Positions 7,370 to 15,994 of a stretch of DNA of 64,000 nt are shown in pieces. Location of the stretch: positions 1 through 64,000 of IMG/VR virus record IMGVR_UViG_3300021478_000016, one strand, 5' to 3'. Within the stretch, counting starts at the first letter, position 1. The number at the start of each line of letters is the position of its first letter. This stretch comes from a virus. A program made the position numbers and the translations under genes. Below the pieces are notes generated by a model. It was not told where the DNA came from. It did no database searches and saw nothing but the letters and a program-made list of their open reading frames with translations.

Positions 7370-7905
7370 ACATCCTCGCCCATCGCAGCCTGCGCAACGT
7401 CTTCATCTCGGCCATGCTCTCGCTGGCTCTCCTCAGCACCGGGTGTGCTGCCGTGAGTCAGTGGTGGCAGAACTTCCAGAAGAACCCTGTCGCGCAGGTC
7501 CAGGCGTTCCTCTCGGAGGTGCAGACCGTCCTGAACATCCTCGAGGGCGCCTGGAACTTCATCTCTCCGCTCCTGCCGGCCTCCATCCTGCCCGCTGCGC
7601 AGCAGCAGTATTCGAACGCCGTGACCTCCGTCGGTCATGCCGAGGCGGTTCTTCAGGACGCGGTGACCGCGGACATCGCGGCGCAACAGAGCTCGCCCGA
7701 CTTGACGGCGTTCGTCGCAGCGGTCTCCGACGCTCTGAACCAGGTCATCGCCATCATCGACACGTACAAGGGCAACGCGAACGTCAGCGTGCCCGATGCG
7801 GGGCCTACGGGGATTCGTGTCATCGCGACCATCCAGCCGCCCGGCCTCGAGGAGGCACGGACTCGTACGGCGCATCTGCGCACGTATCAGATCGGAGTGC
7901 GCTGA
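7366..7905 (+). CDS. Predicted lipoprotein, 179 aa
   Basis: The N-terminus MNILAHRSLRNVF is followed by a hydrophobic stretch and a lipobox (LLSTGC, Cys about residue 25), so export and lipidation are predicted. The mature part is Ala/Gln-rich and helical, with few charges. Phage lipoproteins can block superinfection or act as outer spanins; this one lacks the short Pro-rich form of typical outer spanins. It overlaps the nucleotidyl-enzyme gene upstream (ATGA) and the next gene downstream. Confidence 0.7.
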   Translation: MNILAHRSLRNVFISAMLSLALLSTGCAAVSQWWQNFQKNPVAQVQAFLSEVQTVLNILEGAWNFISPLLPASILPAAQQQYSNAVTSVGHAEAVLQDAVTADIAAQQSSPDLTAFVAAVSDALNQVIAIIDTYKGNANVSVPDAGPTGIRVIATIQPPGLEEARTRTAHLRTYQIGVR

Positions 7906-8180
7906 TGGCATTCAAGAACCATCCGCGTCATCACCCCAACGACATGAAGCCGCCGAAGGGGGTGCAGTACGTCCGCATCGACGGCTACGACACGGTGACC
8001 CCCCTCGGCCAGCGCGTCTACGTGAGCGTCACTACCGGTCACGGAGAGAAAGAGCGGGCGCAGAGGGCTCGTGGGTTCCCGAACTACCGCAAGATCCTCC
8101 TGAAGCACAAGAAGAAGAAGAACCTCCGAGGCCTGAACGTAACCAAGATCATGAGGAACATCTTCAGGAGGCCAGCATGA
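7905..8180 (+). CDS. Hypothetical basic protein, 91 aa
   Basis: ATG 7905 overlaps the lipoprotein stop (TGATG). The product is His/Lys/Arg-rich with a basic C-terminal half (ILLKHKKKKNLRGLNV), so nucleic-acid or membrane-surface binding is possible. The stop overlaps the next start. Unrecognised. Confidence 0.55.
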   Translation: MAFKNHPRHHPNDMKPPKGVQYVRIDGYDTVTPLGQRVYVSVTTGHGEKERAQRARGFPNYRKILLKHKKKKNLRGLNVTKIMRNIFRRPA

Positions 8181-8398
8181 GACACAAGGTCACCATCGAG
8201 GTCGGTGAGGACTTCGTCAGCCGCATCATGGTCGATGGTCAACTCGTCGGCCTCGTTCAGAGGTTGGAGCTCTCGATGGGCAGGGGTGACTCCATGCCTG
8301 TCGGGAAGATCGAGCTCCTTCAGCTCGACAAGCATCAGGGGGACATCATTACAGCTCTGAAGGAGATCCCCTGGCTCAAGGTGGATGACCACCCGTGA
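8177..8398 (+). CDS. Hypothetical protein, 73 aa
   Basis: Beta-rich start (KVTIEVGEDFVSRIMVDGQL) with a helical C-terminus. Start fixed by the ATGA overlap at 8177; the stop forms a GTGA overlap with the membrane peptide that follows. Function unknown. Confidence 0.5.
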   Translation: MRHKVTIEVGEDFVSRIMVDGQLVGLVQRLELSMGRGDSMPVGKIELLQLDKHQGDIITALKEIPWLKVDDHP

Positions 8399-8493
8399 GC
8401 TTCCACGACCTCGCCGTTCCTCTCCTGCTCGTCGCAGTAGCGGTCGGCGGGGTCGTCCTGCTCCTCTGGCGCTGGAGCCGTGAAAGGCCCTGA
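8395..8493 (+). CDS. Tiny single-span membrane protein, 32 aa (GTG start)
   Basis: GTG at 8395 overlaps the upstream stop. The translation reads MSFHDLAVPLLL, an uninterrupted hydrophobic span of about 19 residues ending VVLLLW, then a basic tail RWSRERP and stop at 8491-8493. This is a textbook N-out/C-in single membrane segment with positive residues on the inner side. It ends directly at the terminator stem. It could be a small holin, a holin regulator or a membrane decoy; context does not decide. Confidence 0.55.
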   Translation: MSFHDLAVPLLLVAVAVGGVVLLLWRWSRERP

Positions 8494-8517
8494 AGGAGGG
8501 TGACCCCCTCCTTTTTA
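8493..8517 (+). terminator. Rho-independent terminator at the end of the small-gene block
   Basis: AAGGAGGG (8493-8500) pairs with CCCTCCTT (8506-8513) around a 5-nt loop, followed by TTT. It coincides with the stop of the 32-aa membrane peptide and closes the 4.2-8.5 kb unit. Confidence 0.8.
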
Positions 8518-8604
8518 GCTCCTTGTCGGGTACACTGCCTGATGCAGGCTCCTGTCGACTGAACTGTCCCCACACAGACCTCGGCGGGAGTCTGCGTTAC
8601 ACCA

Positions 8605-9108
8605 ATGGCACCTATCGCTCGTCCCGTTGAAGACCGTCTCTGGGAGAAGGTTGACCGTTCTGGCGGACCAGATGTCTGCTGGCCCTGGACTGCTGCGGTA
8701 GACAAGGATGGCTACGGCGTCTTTACCGATGGCAGTGGGAAGTACATCCATGCGCACCGTATGGTGTGGATCATCCTCTTCGGCTCTCTGAAGAGTGAGG
8801 AGAAGATCCTCCATCGTTGTGACAATCCTCCTTGCTGCAATCCAGCGTGCCTCTTCAAAGGCACCGCTCTGGACAACATGCAGGACAAGATGAAGAAAGG
8901 CAGAGGATACTTTCCTGGGCCCTCTGTTTCAGCAAAAGGTGAGGCGCATGGTAACGCCTTGCTTACTGAGGAGCAGGTGAGAGAGATTCGATCTCAGTAC
9001 GTGCCCAGAAAAGTCCCACTCCGAGTCTTCGCAGAGAGGTACGGAGTCCAGATCAGCACTATCCACTACGCCCTCAAAGAGGGGTGGAGGCACGTCGGTG
9101 GCTATTGA
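8605..9108 (+). CDS. HNH homing endonuclease (free-standing)
   Basis: A 167-residue protein with the HNH_3-type core LHRCDNPPCCNPACL followed by a basic helix (DNMQDKMKKGR): His of LHRCD, the Cys pairs and the Asn of CCNPACL make the zinc-stabilised beta-beta-alpha metal site. The C-terminus (LTEEQVREIRSQYVP, then LRVFAERYGVQISTIH) is a helix-turn-helix DNA-binding module typical of phage homing enzymes. Third codon positions look AT-richer than in the neighbouring tail genes. It sits between a terminator and the first tail gene and its 3' end overlaps that gene by 11 nt, consistent with insertion as a mobile gene. Confidence 0.88.
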   Translation: MAPIARPVEDRLWEKVDRSGGPDVCWPWTAAVDKDGYGVFTDGSGKYIHAHRMVWIILFGSLKSEEKILHRCDNPPCCNPACLFKGTALDNMQDKMKKGRGYFPGPSVSAKGEAHGNALLTEEQVREIRSQYVPRKVPLRVFAERYGVQISTIHYALKEGWRHVGGY

Positions 9109-9754
9109 TCTGCAATGTGTGTTCCCGCAAGAGATGGTGCGAATCGCTCAGGTGAGTGAGGTGCCAGGACTCTTCCCGAGGACGTTGAACATCATCGGCC
9201 AGGACTTCAGATCGGTGAATGAGGTGCTCATCAACGGCCTCCTCTCCCCAAACTTTGTCATCTTGGGACCTCAGCGATTGCTGGCTCAGGTGCCTTCGCA
9301 GATCCAGAATAACATCGTCTCGAGCGTGTCCGTTCTCTCGAACGTGTTGACGCTCACCGCCAAGAGCCTCATCAAGTTCCAGCTCGGCACGCGGACCCAG
9401 AAGGTCAGTGGTCTCCTCAGGCTCTGTCAGGTCTTCCTCAAGATCCTCTTCACGACTCCTGGTCGTGATATCTTCAGCCCGAACCTGGGAGGGGCCGGTC
9501 TGAAGAACATCGGCCGTTCCTTCTCGAAGGCAGAAGGTAGCGGAGTCGTCTCAGATCTCTACGTCGCCGTGAGCACGACGGTGAATCAGATCACCGCTCT
9601 CCAAGCGCGCAACACCCGTCTGCCTCGCGAGGAGAAGCTCCTCAGCGCCACGGTGACCTCGGCTCAGTTCAACACGCAGGAACTGGCCTTGATCGCTACC
9701 ATCGAGCTACTGAGTCAGACCGGCCAGTTCGCGCTGGCGAATCTCATGCTGTAG
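9098..9754 (+). CDS. Putative tail/baseplate protein, 218 aa
   Basis: GTG 9098 lies inside the 3' end of the HNH gene behind a TGGAGG site. The product has a beta-rich N-terminal part (PRTLNIIGQDFRSVNEVLIN) and a helical C-terminus (NTQELALIATIELLSQTGQF). It is the first gene of the structural block and lies 1 kb before the baseplate-J-type gene, so a baseplate or tail-tube-connecting role is inferred from position. No family is recognised. Confidence 0.55.
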   Translation: MAIDLQCVFPQEMVRIAQVSEVPGLFPRTLNIIGQDFRSVNEVLINGLLSPNFVILGPQRLLAQVPSQIQNNIVSSVSVLSNVLTLTAKSLIKFQLGTRTQKVSGLLRLCQVFLKILFTTPGRDIFSPNLGGAGLKNIGRSFSKAEGSGVVSDLYVAVSTTVNQITALQARNTRLPREEKLLSATVTSAQFNTQELALIATIELLSQTGQFALANLML

Positions 9755-9764
9755 GAGAGGGTAC

Positions 9765-9953
9765 ATGCCGACACTGAAGCTCTCGCTGGGGGCCCGGGTG
9801 AGGGTCTCCGATCAGATGGACCAAGACATCATCTTCCTCCACGAGGAGGAGGCTAAGGACATCTTCCTCACCGAGGAAGGGGCGAAGGAGCAAGACTCTG
9901 GACCTACCCTGCGAGCCTCCAGCGATTCCATCCCTGCCCACACGGAGAGGTGA
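9765..9953 (+). CDS. Hypothetical acidic protein, 62 aa
   Basis: Short protein with an acidic central helix (FLHEEEAKDIFLTEEGAKEQ) and a GGAGAGG site upstream. The stop overlaps the next start (TGATG). Its place between two tail-region genes suggests a small structural or chaperone role, but there is no motif evidence. Confidence 0.5.
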   Translation: MPTLKLSLGARVRVSDQMDQDIIFLHEEEAKDIFLTEEGAKEQDSGPTLRASSDSIPAHTER

Positions 9954-10735
9954 TGAAGGCACTACTCTGCGGACTCTGCTTCGACATCCGAGCTCTCGAT
10001 CCCAACAGCCAGTGGGTCGTATGTCGATGCGGTAACATGGCCGCCCGCTGGGAAGACCCCCTCTCGGGCAAGGTCCTCGTGCGTGCGAAGAACAAGGACC
10101 GCGCCCGCATGCTCGGCCTGAACAATCGCTTCCTCGAGCCAGGGGCTCTCGTCGAGGCCCACGAGGCCGATTGCTCCTTCTGGAAGAATCTCCACAGCGC
10201 GGCGACAAACGCGCCTGGCTTCCTCTTCGACCAGAAGTTCCGCGGCTGCTGGGCGGCCATCTACAGCGTGGGAGAGACCGGCGACACCCGCTGGGACCCC
10301 GGCGCCGAGGACACCCTCCCCCCTCCCTCGCTGGAGCCCACGGAACGCCCTCCCCCCGCCTCAGAGCCCGTCCCTGCCCCTCCGACCGACTCCAGCCTCC
10401 ATAAGCTCGCCACCGTCAAGGGAGGCGCCCCAGCGCCCGGATACGAGCGCGCCGAGGCCCCCCAGCCCATCGACCCCGCCACGGGCCAGAACAAGGACCA
10501 CTGGGTCCTCCCGGAGGAGGAACGAGCCAAGGGCTACATCCGACCGATACGTCGTGGCACGACGCATCAGAAGTGCGGAGCCACGACGTACATGCCCGTT
10601 GCCTGTGCAGAGACGTATGCTCGGGACCCGAAGTTCTACGCCAAGACGTTCTGCTGCACGTGCGTGGACTACTTCCCCGTTGGACCCCATGGGGAGTTCG
10701 TGTGGGAAGGGACAAACGAGAAGGTAGGCACCTGA
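9953..10735 (+). CDS. Two-domain zinc-ribbon protein with proline-rich linker
   Basis: About 260 residues; a GTG at 9950 is an alternative start. The N-terminal domain (1-100) carries LLCGLCFDIRALD and VVCRCGN, two Cys pairs that look like a zinc ribbon. Residues about 110-170 are a Pro/Glu/Ala-rich flexible linker. The C-terminal domain (190-261) holds a second Cys set (HQKCGATTYMPVACAETY and FCCTCVDYFPVG). Two metal-binding domains joined by a linker suggest a bridging protein. It is immediately upstream (1 nt) of the baseplate-J-type gene. The exact role is unknown. Confidence 0.55.
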   Translation: MKALLCGLCFDIRALDPNSQWVVCRCGNMAARWEDPLSGKVLVRAKNKDRARMLGLNNRFLEPGALVEAHEADCSFWKNLHSAATNAPGFLFDQKFRGCWAAIYSVGETGDTRWDPGAEDTLPPPSLEPTERPPPASEPVPAPPTDSSLHKLATVKGGAPAPGYERAEAPQPIDPATGQNKDHWVLPEEERAKGYIRPIRRGTTHQKCGATTYMPVACAETYARDPKFYAKTFCCTCVDYFPVGPHGEFVWEGTNEKVGT

Positions 10736-10736
10736 G

Positions 10737-13700
10737 ATGTCTCTGATCGATCTCCAGTCGTTCCTCCAGGAGAGGATTCAGGTCTTCGACGAGACCATCG
10801 ATGTCGGTCCAGGCAGCGATGCGGATACGAAGATCGTGCAGCCTCTTCTGCGTCGTCTGGGGCCCGACCCGTTCGCGGTGGACGTTCGCGCGTTCATCAT
10901 GGACCGTCTCAATCAGGAGTTCCCGGACTCTGCCACGAGCGACGGCGATGCGTTGACGGATCTCGTCATCAAGCCGGGTGAGCTCCTGCTCGACCCAGTC
11001 GTTCGGGAGAACTCGCGCGTCCGCAACAGCCTGTCCTTCCGGGACCCCTCTACGCTCACGCTCGACGAGGCCGACTCGCTCGGCGCGAACTTCTTCGTCC
11101 CACGTGAGCTCGGCAACTTCGCTGGTGGGACCGTTCGTATCTACTTCTCGGCTCCGCAGGGGCAGAGCATCAACCCGTCGAACTACGTGACGAGTCGGTC
11201 GGGCCTGACCTTCTTCCCGACGGGTGTCCAGTCCATCAGCGTGGACGAGATGCTCTTCAACCTCGAGGGCAACCTCTACTTCTTCGACATCCTCGTCACG
11301 GCCGAAAAGGCAGGAGACCAGTACAACATCGATGCGAACGAGATCGTGAGCATCGCCGGCGTGAACTCCGCGGTGAAGGTCACCAACAAGGTGCGCTTCC
11401 GCAACGGTGTTCAGGCTGAAGATGCCCCGACCTACATAGGTCGAGTGCAGCAGTCGATCACCGAGCGCAGCTTGGTAACGAAGAGGGGCATCACCACTCA
11501 GCTCACCCAGGCGTTCCCGGAGATGACGCGCCTCAACGTGGTCGGCTTCAACGACCCGGAGATGCAGCGAGACATCATCGAGGGCAACGGCATCGGACCC
11601 ATCGCTGCGGCGGGCATCTTCGGCTTCTCTCTGTCAGATGGGAGCAACAACGCGAACACGAGCCTCTTCAGCTACGACCACTCCTCTGGTCATGACGCTA
11701 CGGTCGACTTCACCACGCTCATCGGGCCTCCTGGAGATCCAGTCGTGGGCTGGACGCTCACGATTCACGGAGCCTTCCTCGGAGCGCCTCCCGTACAGGA
11801 CGTTCCCATCACGGCGGTCATCGACCAGTTCACCCTCCAGTTGAACGCTGAGCTCATCCCGCTCGGTCAGGCGAACATCATCTGGGAGCTGCGACACTCG
11901 GTGCTCACGCTCTCGAGCATTCCCGGAGGCATCCTCTTCCCCAACGGGCCGAACGGTACGGTCACGACGCCGGACGACGAGGTGCACATCGGCGGGTGCA
12001 CGGACATTCACGTCCGAGGCACGGTGCTGGACCAGGGCTCACTGACCGTCAACGTGCTGAGTGATGACGAGCCTCTGCTCAGTGGGTTCACGGCTTCGTG
12101 TACGGCTGGCATCATCTCGCTGAGCGATCTGATTCTCGGCACCAACTACAACACCGGCGATGCCACCTTCGAGGCTCTCCAGAACGCCTACAACAACGCG
12201 GACCAGCTTCAGATCTTGTCCGGTGTCGGGGCGGGCGTGTACCGCATCCTCTCGGTCACACAGGTCACGGGCTTCGCGCCGGCGGTGACGGTGCTTCCGA
12301 CGCCGGTGAACTTCTCGGCCACCCGCTGGCGCCTGACCGACAAGATCAATGTCGACCTGGTCGAGCCAAAGGAGACCTTCATCACCGGCACGGACCTGGA
12401 GACCATCCAGGGTGTCGAGACGGTCACCACAGCTTCTGCTGTAGACTTCCTGAGCTTTGGCGTGGCGGCGCAGGACACACTGCGTATCGAGAATGGGCCG
12501 GACGCTGGAGACTTCACGATCGTCCAGGTCACGCCGTTCCCGAACTACACGCAGCTCATCTTGAATCGACCCACGAAGTTCACCAAGTCGAACCTCAAGT
12601 ACACCGTCTTCAGGTCAGCAACTTCTGGGACGGTCAATCGTCCGATGGTCCGGGTCACATCGGTGAACCTTCTGGATCAGAATGGGCAGCCTGTGGGGAG
12701 CAACATCCCCTATGCACAACCCATCGGCGCCTTCTCGACGGCCTTCTCCCATCCGTCGAAGGGGCTCAAGTTCGACATCGAGGACGCGCTCTGCGGAATC
12801 GTGGGCATCACGCTGACCGGGTCTCCTCCCGGCGCGAATGTAAACGGCAAGATCTTGGAGCTCAACATCCCTGACACCGGGGTGCCTCCGCAGATCGTCA
12901 CCTTCTCTGGTGCGAACCCCATCCCTCTGAACGGTGCGGGTGGCATCATCGCGCAGATCAATGCGGTCTTCAACACGGCGGGCTACCCAGGCATCGTGGC
13001 AGTGGATGCAGGCAACCGGCTGGGCATCCTCGGCAACATTGGACAGAACATCGCGCAGGTCCTTGGTGGGACGGGCAGTCTCACGTCCGCACTTCCGGCT
13101 CTCTTCGGTGGCATGCTCTACATCGACAGCTCGATGGTCCGTGCGCCCGAGTTCACCGAGAACAACAACTTCTTCGTCGATCTGACGACAGTCATCGACG
13201 TCGACTACGACGTTCTTCAGATCTTGGATGGACCGAACTTCGGGTTCTACAACCTCTCGTTCGTGAGCCCGTATCCAGGCTTCACACCCGCCCCTCCAGC
13301 AGGACTCACGTACCCGAACTCGATGTCCGTGCAGACACGTTCGAGGCAGGGGGTTCTGTCGCCTGGCACGATGGCTCCGTCAGCGAACAACCACATCCAG
13401 TTCGGAGCCAGATCTATCGGACGCGCGAGGCTCTACTTCCTCGAGCCAACGACTGCGACCATCAGCTCCAGCTCGGGCTACGTGTCTGGGACGGGCTTCG
13501 TCTTCACGCCGTTGACTATCTTCAGCACCACGACCACCAACGGCGCGACGCTCTACTACATCGGTGACCCGTTCGAGTCGGCGCAGCTCATTCCGGCATT
13601 GCCGAGCGGCATCAAGCCGACGGATGGCAGCTCCACTGCGCTCGGTACGACCTTCACCAGCAACTCGTCGGACTTCGTAGCGGATGACATTCGCAAGAAC

Positions 13701-14855
13701 GACATCCTGACGATCGACTACATCCCCATCACGGGAAGCGTGACTCTGGCCGACCCGGTAGTGGGTCTGGCCTTCACGACGTTCATCTTCTCCATCGGCG
13801 GCAGCCCCGACATCACGCTCACCTTCAACAGGGATGTCCTCGCGCTACCCCCAACCAACGTCTCCCGTCAGGGAGTGGCAGACGAGATCAACGCCGCAGC
13901 CGGCGTGAGCATCGCCAGCATCAACAGCAGCAACAAGCTTCAGATCGTGTCGACAGCGGCCTTCATCATCCGCAAGACCGGAACCTCCAACTCGCTCCTG
14001 GGGTTCTCCACGGTCACCGACACGAACAACGCCGCCGCTCACACGGGCATCTACACCGTCGTCTCCATCACCGACAGCCACAACCTCGTCGTGAGTCCTG
14101 CGTTCCCGAACGTGGCCGGCACGGAGATCAGCGAGCAGTTCACGATCGTCCGACCCCGCATCCAGCGTCTCGGTTCGACTGGGATGAACCAGAACGTGGG
14201 TCCGGCGGGTCTCTTCTTCATGGACGTGGAACTCGTCAGTGAGGGGACAGGGGACATCTACGACATCGACGCGGAAGCGCAGTTCGCTGTCACAGGCCTC
14301 ATCGGTGATGGGTACTACCTGACGACGAGCGATTCGAACCTCACCTTCTCACCGGCCGAGGACATCGAGATCCACTTCTCGAAGACCATCAACGAGGTCG
14401 GAACTGATGACGCACTGTCCGATGCTACTTCTCTGCTCGGGCAGAACATTCAGATCAACTACGAGTTCTCCACGCTCACGTCGCAGATTCAGAACTTCGT
14501 CCTCTCCGACCAAGAGCGCGTCGTCAACGAGAGCCCTCTAGCAAGGCACCTCATCCCGTACTTCGTGCGATTCGACATGACCTACTCGGGCGGTCCCACG
14601 CCGGCGGATGTGGAGCCCACCATCGAGACGCTCATCCAAGCGCTCTTCCCGGACCAGCAGCTTCAGGTCTCGGACATCCAGGCCATCATCACAGTGCGGG
14701 GTGCGACGAGCATCACCAACCCTCTCACGCTCTTCGGGGTCGTCTACAACTTGGACCGGTCGGTCACGGTGGAGAAGTCGCAAGACCGACTCAACGTCGG
14801 AAGGCTCGCGGCCTTCATCCCGGACAACATCAACTTGATCCGCCAGCTCACCTAG
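10737..14855 (+). CDS. Baseplate J-like protein with large insertion, 1,372 aa
   Basis: The N-terminal part (about 1-290) reads like the baseplate J / gp47 family: an early acidic helical region, DALTDLVIKPGELLLDP, then LGNFAGGTVRIYF and DQYNIDANEIVSIAG. The pattern returns near the C-terminus (GTGDIYDIDAEAQFAVTG, then GDGYYLTTSD). Between them, roughly residues 300-1140, is a long beta-rich Thr/Gly/Asn insertion with no recognised domain, making the protein two to three times the usual family length. J proteins join the tail tube or hub to the baseplate periphery, so this is the core of the baseplate. The stop codon shares CTAG with the stop of the convergent minus-strand gene. Confidence 0.75.
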   Translation: MSLIDLQSFLQERIQVFDETIDVGPGSDADTKIVQPLLRRLGPDPFAVDVRAFIMDRLNQEFPDSATSDGDALTDLVIKPGELLLDPVVRENSRVRNSLSFRDPSTLTLDEADSLGANFFVPRELGNFAGGTVRIYFSAPQGQSINPSNYVTSRSGLTFFPTGVQSISVDEMLFNLEGNLYFFDILVTAEKAGDQYNIDANEIVSIAGVNSAVKVTNKVRFRNGVQAEDAPTYIGRVQQSITERSLVTKRGITTQLTQAFPEMTRLNVVGFNDPEMQRDIIEGNGIGPIAAAGIFGFSLSDGSNNANTSLFSYDHSSGHDATVDFTTLIGPPGDPVVGWTLTIHGAFLGAPPVQDVPITAVIDQFTLQLNAELIPLGQANIIWELRHSVLTLSSIPGGILFPNGPNGTVTTPDDEVHIGGCTDIHVRGTVLDQGSLTVNVLSDDEPLLSGFTASCTAGIISLSDLILGTNYNTGDATFEALQNAYNNADQLQILSGVGAGVYRILSVTQVTGFAPAVTVLPTPVNFSATRWRLTDKINVDLVEPKETFITGTDLETIQGVETVTTASAVDFLSFGVAAQDTLRIENGPDAGDFTIVQVTPFPNYTQLILNRPTKFTKSNLKYTVFRSATSGTVNRPMVRVTSVNLLDQNGQPVGSNIPYAQPIGAFSTAFSHPSKGLKFDIEDALCGIVGITLTGSPPGANVNGKILELNIPDTGVPPQIVTFSGANPIPLNGAGGIIAQINAVFNTAGYPGIVAVDAGNRLGILGNIGQNIAQVLGGTGSLTSALPALFGGMLYIDSSMVRAPEFTENNNFFVDLTTVIDVDYDVLQILDGPNFGFYNLSFVSPYPGFTPAPPAGLTYPNSMSVQTRSRQGVLSPGTMAPSANNHIQFGARSIGRARLYFLEPTTATISSSSGYVSGTGFVFTPLTIFSTTTTNGATLYYIGDPFESAQLIPALPSGIKPTDGSSTALGTTFTSNSSDFVADDIRKNDILTIDYIPITGSVTLADPVVGLAFTTFIFSIGGSPDITLTFNRDVLALPPTNVSRQGVADEINAAAGVSIASINSSNKLQIVSTAAFIIRKTGTSNSLLGFSTVTDTNNAAAHTGIYTVVSITDSHNLVVSPAFPNVAGTEISEQFTIVRPRIQRLGSTGMNQNVGPAGLFFMDVELVSEGTGDIYDIDAEAQFAVTGLIGDGYYLTTSDSNLTFSPAEDIEIHFSKTINEVGTDDALSDATSLLGQNIQINYEFSTLTSQIQNFVLSDQERVVNESPLARHLIPYFVRFDMTYSGGPTPADVEPTIETLIQALFPDQQLQVSDIQAIITVRGATSITNPLTLFGVVYNLDRSVTVEKSQDRLNVGRLAAFIPDNINLIRQLT

Positions 14856-15187
14856 TCTTCGTCCCCGCCGCCGACGTAAGGGGTCAACGATGCGCCGACA
14901 CGAGCAGGAATGTTCCCCAAGTTCCCCATCGTGAGGATGAGCCCCGAATGAGGATCGAAGATGCAGTCGCAGAGAGTGCACTTCAGACCCGACCGTGGGA
15001 CTGCACTATCTCCACCGAATGCATGCTCGGCACTGAGGTACTCCCTCTGGCAGGGACCTTGGCACCTCGGGCACCGGAACTGGCGGTAGAACGCGTCGAG
15101 CCCTTTCTGTTCGGGTTCGAGCTCGTTCTCATACCCCTCGAGCATCTTCAACGCGATCTCGGGGTCCATCTCTCGGAACATGGACAT
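14852..15187 (-). CDS. Minus-strand zinc-binding protein inside the tail operon
   Basis: A 111-residue protein on the strand opposite to all its neighbours from 9 to 36 kb. It has a four-Cys set: FRCPRCQGPC and, 30 residues later, LKCTLCDCIFDPHSG, the spacing of a zinc ribbon. The N-terminus is acidic and helical (MSMFREMDPEIALKMLEG). The plus strand here has no convincing coding frame. Its start is 39 nt from the divergent gene at 15227 and its stop overlaps the baseplate stop. The ribosome site is weak. Its job is unknown. Confidence 0.6.
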   Translation of the reverse strand: MSMFREMDPEIALKMLEGYENELEPEQKGLDAFYRQFRCPRCQGPCQREYLSAEHAFGGDSAVPRSGLKCTLCDCIFDPHSGLILTMGNLGNIPARVGASLTPYVGGGDED

Positions 15188-15226
15188 GCAGGAAGTGTAC
15201 GCGTAAGCTCAGCCTCGAGGTAGTCC

Positions 15227-15994
15227 ATGACGGCGCCGTCCTTCAAGATTGACCAATCCACCGGTGCAGGTTCGGGGACCATCGGGCTGGCGCGCAAAGA
15301 TCTCTGGGTCAACCAGGCCTGCACGCTGACATGCACGAATCCTCCTGCGGGAGCCTCTTTTCTCTGGGAGGTGCTCTACGCCCCTCCGGGTTCGACGGCG
15401 ACCATCATCAACCCCAACAGCGTCTCTGCCACGTTCACTCCGGACAAGCTGACGCAGAGCTTCAGGATGAAGCTCACGATCAATGCAGGCGGTCCCGGGA
15501 ACGTCTTCATCTTCATCATCGCCTGCACTGCTACCTCCACTGGAGCTCCCGCCAACCGAACCTGGAGAACGCCGGCGGTCAACGAGCAAGACACCGAGGG
15601 CAACTTCCTCGGGAACACCAATGGGTATGCTCCGGACTACGACCAGATCATCTTCGACCTCCTGCTGAATGCCTTCAGCGGCGGCGCAGGTTGGGTTCGA
15701 AAGAACGCCAACTACACCGGGCAGAAGGGCGACGGCGTCATCCTCGCAGACACCACGGGAAGTACGTGGACCTACACGTTCGATTCCACACCTACGGATG
15801 GGCAAGAAGCCACCCTCAAGAGCAGGGGCTGGGGAGTCAATCCTCTGATCATACAAGCCAGTCCAGGTCAAGAGCTCGAAGATCCCTACAATCTCGACAA
15901 CTACACAGGCGCTGGGGGGTCTAAGTCGATCTCCACACCTGGAAGCCTGACCTTCAAGTGGGGTCAGACGGAGGGCATATGGTTCGTCATCTAG
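15227..15994 (+). CDS. Virion protein with Ig/PKD-like domain, 255 aa
   Basis: Residues about 25-95 match a beta-sandwich of the Ig/PKD kind: QACTLTCTNPPAGASFLWEV, ATIINPNSVSATFTPD, then FRMKLTINAGG. The remainder is Gly/Thr/Asn-rich beta structure (YTGQKGDGVILADTTGSTW) ending with FKWGQTEGIWFV. Such domains are common in tail and head decoration proteins, where they bind carbohydrate weakly. A tail-surface position is inferred from its neighbours. Confidence 0.6.
   Translation: MTAPSFKIDQSTGAGSGTIGLARKDLWVNQACTLTCTNPPAGASFLWEVLYAPPGSTATIINPNSVSATFTPDKLTQSFRMKLTINAGGPGNVFIFIIACTATSTGAPANRTWRTPAVNEQDTEGNFLGNTNGYAPDYDQIIFDLLLNAFSGGAGWVRKNANYTGQKGDGVILADTTGSTWTYTFDSTPTDGQEATLKSRGWGVNPLIIQASPGQELEDPYNLDNYTGAGGSKSISTPGSLTFKWGQTEGIWFVI

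Noticed and set aside
14948-15223. Plus-strand 91-codon frame between the baseplate and Ig-like genes
   Set aside because: It is the complement of the minus-strand four-Cys gene, which has the more protein-like composition and zinc motif.
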